37,344 bases of DNA from Betaproteobacteria bacterium. Lineage in GTDB: Bacteria; Pseudomonadota; Gammaproteobacteria; Burkholderiales; Casimicrobiaceae. Both the position numbers and the translations under genes were made by a program. Positions within the stretch are counted from its first letter, which is position 1. Each line of letters starts with the position of its first letter. The stretch lies in NCBI GenBank assembly GCA_018971195.1, contig JAGXBK010000015.1:1-37344 (forward strand), read 5' to 3'. The notes beneath the pieces are model-generated. The model saw only the letters and a program-made list of their open reading frames with translations. It was not told the origin of the DNA and did not search any database. Of this stretch, positions 31,760-37,344 are shown one piece after another.

Positions 31760-32251
31760 TCAGATCCGCAGTATCCGCTCGCCGCGCCCGATCCCCGATG
31801 CACCGGTGCGGACGGTTTCCAGTATCACGCCGGGCTCGATCGCCTGCAGGAACGCGTCGAGCTTCGAACCCGTTCCGGTCAGCTCGATGGTGTAGCTCTT
31901 GTCGGTGACGTCGAGAATCCGTCCGCGGAAGATGTCGGCGAGGCGCTTCATCTCGTCGCGATCCTTGCCGGCGGCCCGGACCTTCACCAGCATCAGCTCG
32001 CGCTCGATGTGGTTGCCCTCGGTCAGGTCGACCACCTTGACGACCTCGACCAGCTTGTTCAGCTGCTTGGTGATCTGCTCGACGACGTCGTCGGAGCCAC
32101 TGGTGACGATGGTCATCCGCGACATCGTCGGATCCTCGGTCGGCGCGACCGTCAGCGACTCGATGTTGTAGCCGCGCGCCGAAAACAGCCCCGAGATCCG
32201 GGACAGCGCGCCCGCCTCGTTCTCGACCAGGATGGAGAGGATATGCCTCAT
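31760..32251 (-). CDS. ilvH: Acetolactate synthase, small regulatory subunit
   Basis: The regulatory subunit that activates IlvB and confers valine feedback. The 163-residue protein has the N-terminal ACT domain HILSILVENEAGALSRISGLFSARGYNIESL and a C-terminal domain with RGRILDVTDKSYTIELTGT. The ATG at 32251 gives the standard MRHILSILVENE start. It is separated from ilvB by an 88-nt spacer made largely of repeat sequence. Confidence 0.97.
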   Translation of the reverse strand: MRHILSILVENEAGALSRISGLFSARGYNIESLTVAPTEDPTMSRMTIVTSGSDDVVEQITKQLNKLVEVVKVVDLTEGNHIERELMLVKVRAAGKDRDEMKRLADIFRGRILDVTDKSYTIELTGTGSKLDAFLQAIEPGVILETVRTGASGIGRGERILRI

Positions 32252-32260
32252 AGGATGACT

Positions 32261-32339
32261 GCCCCCACGCTTGCGGCTGACGCCGCTGCGCTGCCCCCGA
32301 AGGGGGAGCAACTCGCGGCTTGGGACGGCCCGGCGCCGC
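32261..32339. repeat. Interspersed repeat in the ilvB-ilvH spacer
   Basis: The spacer contains CCCCCACGCTTGCGGCT, then CTGCCCCCGAAGGGGGAG (CCCCC/GGGGG at 32294-32298 and 32302-32306), then a TTGGGACGGCCCGGCGCCGC segment. This matches my memory of a very common Burkholderiales intergenic repeat. Copy number cannot be checked here. Confidence 0.6.
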
Positions 32340-34046
32340 TCATAATTCCTCCGCCAGGATCATTTCGGTGAGTCCCTTGCCACCCGGCACCATCGGGAAC
32401 ACGTTCTCGGTCTGGTCGGTGATGAAGTCGAGGAACACCAGGCGCTCCTTCTGCGCGAAAGCTTCACGCAGGGCGCCTTCGACGTCGCCCGGCTTTTCGA
32501 TCTTCATTCCCACGTGGCCATAGGCCTCGGCGAGCTTCACGAAGTCGGGGAGCGCATCCATGTACGACTCGGCGTAGCGGTTGCCGTAGAAGAACTCCTG
32601 CCATTGCCGCACCATGCCCATGTAGCGGTTGTTCAGGTTCACGACCTTGATCGGCAAGTGGTACTGCTTGCAGGTCGAAAGCTCCTGGATGCACATCTGG
32701 ATCGACGCCTCGCCTGTCACGCAGACGACGGACGCGCGCGGATTGACGAGCTGGACGCCCATCGCCGCGGGCAGGCCGAAACCCATCGTGCCGAGGCCGC
32801 CCGAGTTGATCCAGCGCCGCGGCTTGTCGAACTTGTAGTACTGCGCCGCCCACATCTGGTGCTGCCCGACGTCGGAGGTGATGAACGCGTCGCCTTGCGT
32901 GACCTCGTAGAGCTTCTCGACGACGAACTGCGGCTTGATCAGCTTGCTGTCGCGGTCGTAGCGCAGGCAGTCCTTGCGCTGCCATTCCTTGATCTGTGCC
33001 CACCAGGACTTGAGCGGCGCTGCGTCGGGCCGCGCCGGCGACGATTCGACGATCTTGACCATTTCGTCGAGCACGTCGCGGACGTATCCGACGATCGGCA
33101 CGTCGACCTTGACGCGCTTCGAGATCGACGAGGGGTCGATGTCGATGTGGATGATCTTGCGATCGGCGCGATAGAAATGCGCGGGATTGCCGATGACGCG
33201 ATCGTCGAAGCGTGCCCCGACGGCGAGCAGGACGTCGCAATTCTGCATCGCCATGTTCGATTCGTAGGTCCCGTGCATCCCGAGCATGCCGGTGAACTGC
33301 GGATCCGTCGCGGGGAAGCCTCCCAAGCCCATCAGCGTGTTGGTGCAGGGGAAGCCGAGCAGGCGAACCAGCCGCGTCAGCGACTCGGCCGCATCGTTCA
33401 GCACGACGCCGCCGCCCGTGTAGACCATCGGCCGCTTCGCTTCCAGCAGCAGCTGCACGGCCTTCTTGATCTGGCCCGCGTGTCCCTTGGTCACCGGGTT
33501 GTAGGAGCGCAGCGTGATGGTCTTCGGATAGCTGTACTCGGCGAGCGCCTGCGATACGTCCTTGGGGATGTCGACCAGCACCGGGCCCGGGCGCCCGGTG
33601 GTCGCGAGATAGAACGCCTTCTTGACCGTCACCGCAAGGTCGCGGACGTCCTTGACCAGGAAATTGTGCTTGACGCAGGGCCGCGTGATGCCGACGGTGT
33701 CGCACTCCTGGAACGCATCCTGCCCGATCGCGTTGGTCGGCACCTGGCCGGTGATCACGACCATCGGGATCGAATCCATGTATGCGGTCGCGATGCCGGT
33801 GACCGCATTGGTGACGCCGGGCCCGGAGGTCACCAGTGCGACGCCGACCTGCTGCGACGAACGCGAGTAGCCGTCCGCCGCGTGCACGGCGCCCTGCTCG
33901 TGCCGGACCAGGACGTGCTTGACCTTGTGCTGCTTGAACAGCTCGTCGTAGATGTTGAGGACCGCGCCGCCAGGGTAACCGAAGACGTAGTCGACGCCTT
34001 CTTCCTGCAGACAGCGGATCAGGATTTCCGCACCCGTCAATTGCAT
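32340..34046 (-). CDS. ilvB: Acetolactate synthase, large catalytic subunit
   Basis: A ThDP-dependent enzyme that makes acetolactate and acetohydroxybutyrate. The 568-residue protein (start MQLTGAEILIRC at 34046) has GYPGGAVLNIYDEL, the catalytic Glu50 in VRHEQGAVHAADGYSR, and GVALVTSGPGVTN. The ThDP/Mg motif reads TGEAS (445-448) with NLNNRYMG downstream, where most relatives have GDGS or GEGS. The C-terminal ITDQTENVFPMVPGGKG is typical of the IlvI type (E. coli numbering). It opens the ilv operon and is divergent from the sigma factor gene. Confidence 0.97.
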   Translation of the reverse strand: MQLTGAEILIRCLQEEGVDYVFGYPGGAVLNIYDELFKQHKVKHVLVRHEQGAVHAADGYSRSSQQVGVALVTSGPGVTNAVTGIATAYMDSIPMVVITGQVPTNAIGQDAFQECDTVGITRPCVKHNFLVKDVRDLAVTVKKAFYLATTGRPGPVLVDIPKDVSQALAEYSYPKTITLRSYNPVTKGHAGQIKKAVQLLLEAKRPMVYTGGGVVLNDAAESLTRLVRLLGFPCTNTLMGLGGFPATDPQFTGMLGMHGTYESNMAMQNCDVLLAVGARFDDRVIGNPAHFYRADRKIIHIDIDPSSISKRVKVDVPIVGYVRDVLDEMVKIVESSPARPDAAPLKSWWAQIKEWQRKDCLRYDRDSKLIKPQFVVEKLYEVTQGDAFITSDVGQHQMWAAQYYKFDKPRRWINSGGLGTMGFGLPAAMGVQLVNPRASVVCVTGEASIQMCIQELSTCKQYHLPIKVVNLNNRYMGMVRQWQEFFYGNRYAESYMDALPDFVKLAEAYGHVGMKIEKPGDVEGALREAFAQKERLVFLDFITDQTENVFPMVPGGKGLTEMILAEEL

Positions 34047-34371
34047 GATTGCCGCCTCGTGCCGGTAAGTGATCGCTCGCGCCGCCGGCGGCGTGAGCGT
34101 CGGGTCAGGACTGCCGGTCGCACTCGCGTGGAGCACGTGCCCGCCAAGGCTCGATCGGGTAGAAAGCCGCGATTGGGGCTATAGCGACCGCACTCCTGGG
34201 GGGCTCGTTGACGCTTGTGGCGTCGCCGAGGGAGCATCTGCGGCCTTTGCTGCAATACAGCACCCGGGCCTCGCGGCCCGGAATTGCCACAGTACCGGCA
34301 AACGCCCGCGCCGGTCAAGCGCCGGATTGCTACGCCGCAGCATCGTCCGACCCCGGCGGCGCCCGGTGCCG
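34047..34371 (-). promoter_or_regulatory. ilvB leader and candidate promoter; otherwise no gene
   Basis: This 325-nt gap holds, on the minus strand, TTGACC (34318-34313) and TACTGT (34294-34289) separated by 18 nt, a plausible ilvB promoter. The transcript would begin near a perfect hairpin, CCGGGCC-TCGC-GGCCCGG (34264-34281), and have a leader of about 235 nt. I looked for an Ile/Val/Leu-rich leader peptide and found none. A second palindrome, CGCCGCCGGCGGCG, lies near 34080-34093. Confidence 0.45.
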
Positions 34372-34989
34372 ATGCGGCCGGGCCTTATAATCGCCGCGCC
34401 CCACGACGGACTCCTTCAACTGGCTGCCCAAGCGGAAATTTCGAGTTTTCTGGCGGGAATCGAGCGCCGCGCGTTCAAGCAGGCGATGTTCGCCGTCCGC
34501 GACGAGGATGCGGCGCTCGACATCGTCCAGGACGCGATGCTCAAGCTGACCGAGAATTATTCGGACAAGCCGGCCTCCGAGCTCCCGATGCTGTTCCAGC
34601 GCATCCTTCAGAACACGATCCACGACCATTTCCGCCGGCAAAAGGTGCGCGTGGCGTGGACGACCCTGCTCTCGGCCTTCGGAAACAAGAACGAAAAAGA
34701 CGACGATTACGATCCTCTGGAAACTTTGCAGGCGAAATCGGATTCGAACGCCACGGCCGATCCCGCAGGAATCGCGGAGCAAGCGCAGACGGTGGCGGCG
34801 ATCGAACAGGCGCTGTCCAGGCTGCCGATACGTCAACGCGAGGCGTTCCTGTTGCGTTACTGGGAGGAATTCGACGTCGCGGAGACGGCGGCGGCGATGG
34901 GCTGTTCCGAGGGCAGCGTCAAGACCCACTGCTCCCGGGCGGTCCGTGCCTTGGCCGAGATGCTGAAGGCGAGAGGAGTGACCCCATGA
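34372..34989 (+). CDS. RNA polymerase sigma factor (sigma-70 family, ECF-like)
   Basis: A small sigma factor with region 2 (FKQAMFAVRDEDAALDIVQDAMLKL... then HDHFRRQKVR) and region 4 (LSRLPIRQREAFLLRYWEEFD, AETAAAMGCSEGSVKTHCSRAV). A variable acidic linker joins them. The coordinates begin at the nearest canonical ATG, but a consensus -10 lies inside the first codons. Homologues, as I recall them, start about nine residues before FLAGIERRAFKQ, exactly at CTG 34420 (LAAQAEISS), so CTG may be the true start. The stop overlaps DUF3619 as ATGA. The target promoters are unknown. Confidence 0.92.
   Translation: MRPGLIIAAPHDGLLQLAAQAEISSFLAGIERRAFKQAMFAVRDEDAALDIVQDAMLKLTENYSDKPASELPMLFQRILQNTIHDHFRRQKVRVAWTTLLSAFGNKNEKDDDYDPLETLQAKSDSNATADPAGIAEQAQTVAAIEQALSRLPIRQREAFLLRYWEEFDVAETAAAMGCSEGSVKTHCSRAVRALAEMLKARGVTP
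34386..34391 (+). promoter_or_regulatory. Candidate -10 element of the sigma-factor operon
   Basis: A consensus TATAAT on the plus strand. If used, transcription starts near 34398, after the first ATG of the sigma gene (34372) but before the CTG at 34420. No good -35 is seen. Confidence 0.5.
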
Positions 34990-35387
34990 CCGACCATAAC
35001 GCCGAATTCGCCAGGAAGCTGATCCGCCACCTCGATCGTGGCGCCGCGCAACTGAAGCCGGGGATGGCCTACAGGCTCCAGCAGGCGCGGGCGCGCGCCC
35101 TTGCCGGGAGCACGGCGCGGCCGGTCGGCGCCGGCGAGCTCGCTCTGGGGGGGATCGGCGCCCCGGGCGCCGGAGGCCGGCATTCGGGCTGGGGCATGGC
35201 GGCCCGGTGGCTCGCGGTGGCCGTGCTGCTCGGCGGAATCGGTTTTGGATGGCAGCAATGGCACGCGGTGCAACAGGTCCGGGAATTCGCGGAAATCGAC
35301 ACGCAGCTCCTCGCCTCCGACCTACCCATCGATGCCTATCTGGATCGGGGATTCCAGAATTGGCTCAAGACATCATTCGAACGCTGA
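34986..35387 (+). CDS. DUF3619 family membrane protein
   Basis: A 133-residue protein with a soluble N-terminal part (1-70, FARKLIRHLDRGAAQLKPGM), one membrane helix (about 72-90) and a short C-terminal part ending PIDAYLDRGFQNWLK. The topology, and its 4-nt overlap with a sigma gene, resembles an anti-sigma factor; no zinc-binding HxxxCxxC motif is seen. DUF3619 is the family I recognise. The downstream DUF3106 gene overlaps its end by 28 nt. Confidence 0.85.
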   Translation: MTDHNAEFARKLIRHLDRGAAQLKPGMAYRLQQARARALAGSTARPVGAGELALGGIGAPGAGGRHSGWGMAARWLAVAVLLGGIGFGWQQWHAVQQVREFAEIDTQLLASDLPIDAYLDRGFQNWLKTSFER

Positions 35388-35875
35388 TCGCGGCGGCCGC
35401 CGCGCTGCTGCTTGCAGCCTCGGTCGCACAGGCCCAGATCACCCTCAAGTCCCCCTCCTGGAATGAGCTGAGCGCGCACGACCAGCAGGTTCTCGCTCCG
35501 CTCGCATCCGACTGGAACCGGCTCGACACCTCGCAGAAGCAGCAGTGGCTGGGGGTCGCGCATCGCTATTCGAAGATGCGACCCGATGCCCAGCAGAGGA
35601 TACAGGCGCAGATGCGCTCCTGGGCGGAGCTCTCGCCCGAGCAGCGCAAGGCCGCTCGCGCACGCTACAAGTCGCTCAAGTCCCTGCCCCCGGACAAGAA
35701 GAGCGAAGTCGCCGAGAAGTGGCGCGAATACCAGCGCCTGTCGCCCGAGCAGAAGCGCGCCCTTGCCGCCAGGAATGCGGCCGCCAAGCCTGGCGCCACG
35801 CGGAAAGCTGCGCCGCAGCCACCGACACCCCCGCCGCCCGCCGCCGCGCCTACGCCGGTCCCGGCCGGCCGGTGA
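35360..35875 (+). CDS. DUF3106 secreted protein
   Basis: A 171-residue periplasmic protein. It likely starts with TTG at 35360 (GGGGA upstream), inside the end of DUF3619. A signal peptide covers residues 1-25 (AAAALLLAASVAQA). The mature part is helical and charged, with repeated units such as LSPEQRKAARARY and LSPEQKRALAARN, and WNELSAHDQQVLAPLASDW near its start, typical of DUF3106. The last 30 residues are Pro/Ala-rich. Function unknown; the family looks somewhat like periplasmic stress sensors such as CpxP/Spy in composition, which is only a resemblance. Confidence 0.85.
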   Translation: MAQDIIRTLIAAAAALLLAASVAQAQITLKSPSWNELSAHDQQVLAPLASDWNRLDTSQKQQWLGVAHRYSKMRPDAQQRIQAQMRSWAELSPEQRKAARARYKSLKSLPPDKKSEVAEKWREYQRLSPEQKRALAARNAAAKPGATRKAAPQPPTPPPPAAAPTPVPAGR

Positions 35876-36426
35876 CCGCTCCGTCGATCGCCCGGGTGGG
35901 GAACGCTGCCGTTGGCGCGGACCTGCTCCGCCCACCGACCGCGAAACTGGCGCGGCGCATGGGCGCATTGGCCTACGAGGCGCTGCTGCTGGTCGCGATG
36001 GCGTTCGGCGTCGGTTTCGTGCTGCTGCCGCTCGTCTCGCCGTCTGCCGGCGCGATGCCGCACGACCTCGCGATTCCCTCGCCGCCCGCTCGCGCTATCA
36101 CGTTTTGCGCGCTGGTCGGCGGCGCCGCGCTGTATTACGCGTGGTGTTGGAGCCACGGGCGGCGCACGCTGCCGCAGAAAACCTGGCGCCTGCGACTGCA
36201 GAGCCGTGATGGAGGAACGCTGTCCTGGCCCCAGGCGCTGCTGCGCTACGCCGCGGCCTGGATCGGACCGGCGATGGCGCTCGCCGGATATGCGGCCTTG
36301 CAGGGCACCGATCACCCGCGCAACGCGCTCGCCTTCCTGCTGGTCAACTACTGCTGGGCACTGTTCGATCGCGACCGTCAGTTCCTGCACGACCGCATCG
36401 CCGGGACCCGCGTCGTCGCTGCCTAA
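35872..36426 (+). CDS. RDD family membrane protein
   Basis: A 184-residue inner membrane protein with the RDD domain: KLARRMGALAYEALLLVAMAF at the first helix, then KTWRLRLQSRDGG and a final DRDRQFLHDRIAGTRVV, which carries the typical Arg-Asp pair. It begins with GTG overlapping the DUF3106 stop (GTGA), so it is translationally coupled. It ends convergently with the exporter gene, their stop codons overlapping by 4 nt. The first ~25 residues look non-membrane. Function unknown; some RDD proteins are Na+/H+ antiporters. Confidence 0.88.
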   Translation: MTAPSIARVGNAAVGADLLRPPTAKLARRMGALAYEALLLVAMAFGVGFVLLPLVSPSAGAMPHDLAIPSPPARAITFCALVGGAALYYAWCWSHGRRTLPQKTWRLRLQSRDGGTLSWPQALLRYAAAWIGPAMALAGYAALQGTDHPRNALAFLLVNYCWALFDRDRQFLHDRIAGTRVVAA

Positions 36427-37344
36427 CGGCGGCGCGCGAGCGCGACGCCGCCCACGATCAGGCCCATGCCCACGAACGCTGCCACCCCGAGGCGCTCGCC
36501 GAACAGCAGATACGCCATCAGCGCAGTCACCGGCGGCACCAGGTAGAACAGCCGCGCGACATCGGCGACCGCGCCGTGGCGCAGCAGCCAGTACAGCAGG
36601 CTGATCGCGCCCACCGACAGCACGATCACCGACCAGCCGAGCGCAAACAGGAACTGCGTCGTGTAGGCGATCGGCTGCGGCTCGGCGAAAGCGACGATCG
36701 GGGCGTAAACCAGCGCGCAGGCGGTGAACTGGATCACGGCGCCGGCCCGCAGGTCGAGGTGGGAAGCGTGCTTCTTCTGGTAGAGGGTTCCGACGCTGAT
36801 GCCGACCAGCGCAGCGACGATCGGAACGAGCGTCGCGCCGTCTGCGCCCGCGCCGAGCTTGTGGCGCACGACCAGGTAGACGCCGGCGAGCCCCAGCGCG
36901 AGTCCCGCCCACTGGCGCGCAGCGACACGCTCGGATAGCCATACGCGCGCAAGGAACACCGTCAGGATCGGCTGGAGTCCGACGAGCATCGCACTGGTTC
37001 CGGCGGGCATGCCGCCGGCGATCGACATGAACACGCCGCCGAGATAGACCCCGTGCACGAGCCACGCCGCGATCGCCGCGTGGGCGATCTGCCGCGGGTT
37101 GCGCGGCCAGGTCGCGCCGCTCGCCAGCGCGACGGCGCCCATCAGCGCCGCGACCAGCGTGAAGCGCAACAGCAGGAACTTGAGCGGGGGCGCGTACGGC
37201 AGGCCGTAGCGCGCCGCGATGAACCCGGTGCTCCACAGAACGACGAACAGCGCCGGCAGCAGCGCCCCGGCGCGCGTTCCGGCGCGGCGCCCCCCGACGA
37301 CGATCTCTGGCCTTTCCCGTGCGCTGCTTGCTTCGGAAGCGCTT
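36423..37344 (-). CDS. EamA/DMT-family transporter, 5' end outside the window
   Basis: An inner membrane transporter of the drug/metabolite superfamily. The frame stays open to the window edge. Near the N-terminus it reads ALFVVLWSTGFIAARYGLPY, the standard first helix of EamA proteins, so the TTG at 37169 is not the real start and no ATG or GTG is available before the edge. Ten helices are expected; AMLVGLQPILTVFLARVWLSER (helix 4) and VPPVTALMAYLLFGERLG in the second half are characteristic. Substrate unknown. Convergent with the RDD gene. Confidence 0.88.
   Translation of the reverse strand, partial: SASEASSARERPEIVVGGRRAGTRAGALLPALFVVLWSTGFIAARYGLPYAPPLKFLLLRFTLVAALMGAVALASGATWPRNPRQIAHAAIAAWLVHGVYLGGVFMSIAGGMPAGTSAMLVGLQPILTVFLARVWLSERVAARQWAGLALGLAGVYLVVRHKLGAGADGATLVPIVAALVGISVGTLYQKKHASHLDLRAGAVIQFTACALVYAPIVAFAEPQPIAYTTQFLFALGWSVIVLSVGAISLLYWLLRHGAVADVARLFYLVPPVTALMAYLLFGERLGVAAFVGMGLIVGGVALARRR

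Noticed and set aside
34047-34318. A short frame in the ilvB leader as a possible leader peptide
   Set aside because: It is Arg/Cys/Ser-rich with no run of Ile, Val or Leu codons.

Overview
The window looks like chromosomal core DNA of a GC-rich betaproteobacterium, most like Burkholderiales. This rests on gene order known from that group: carA-carB-greA, divergent fur / bamE-dapB, divergent rpsT / murJ, argF just after rpsT, the ilvB-ilvH-ilvC-psd-pssA-leuA run, a sigma factor-DUF3619-DUF3106-RDD operon divergent from ilvB, and a tripartite-tricarboxylate (Bug/TctC) solute-binding protein. I see no rRNA, tRNA, CRISPR array, prophage or intact transposase. No genus can be named from sequence alone.

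Layout. 1-5.3 kb: carA, carB and greA on the minus strand, with a good candidate promoter before carA. 5.3-7.8 kb: a short-chain dehydrogenase and a LysR regulator (minus), divergent from an FMN-dependent azoreductase-like gene. 7.8-9.8 kb: a long perfect palindrome of the REPIN type, then dapB and bamE (minus) divergent from fur. 9.9-12.0 kb: murJ divergent from rpsT. 12.0-15.6 kb: a frame-broken coding remnant, argF, a Bug-type binding protein and argG (plus); a second REP-type element fills the gap before argG and reaches its start codon. 15.6-19.2 kb: a secreted unknown, yajQ, and a rubrerythrin / Fe-S oxidoreductase / DUF3501 operon. 19.5-21.1 kb: an Asp/Asn beta-hydroxylase-like protein with a cysteine-rich tail, followed 9 nt later by a sulfotransferase. 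21.2-25.2 kb: a PAS-GAF-PAS-GGDEF-EAL protein, a GcvR-like double-ACT protein and a DUF4389 membrane protein. 25.3-34.0 kb: malate synthase and the branched-chain amino acid / phosphatidylethanolamine cluster, all minus. 34.4-37.3 kb: the sigma-factor operon, then a DMT-type exporter that runs off the window.

How they fit together. CarAB makes carbamoyl phosphate, which ArgF uses; ArgG continues arginine synthesis. IlvB/H and IlvC make branched-chain 2-oxo acid precursors and LeuA starts the leucine branch; Psd and PssA are the two phosphatidylethanolamine steps.

The most interesting items are: (1) an unlisted 41-codon leader peptide before leuA with five consecutive Leu codons, followed by two hairpins, one covering the leuA Shine-Dalgarno; (2) the beta-hydroxylase/sulfotransferase pair with its Cys/His tail; (3) two different REP families, one forming the argG translation start context; (4) a sigma factor that may start at CTG inside a tightly coupled operon with DUF3619, DUF3106 and RDD genes.
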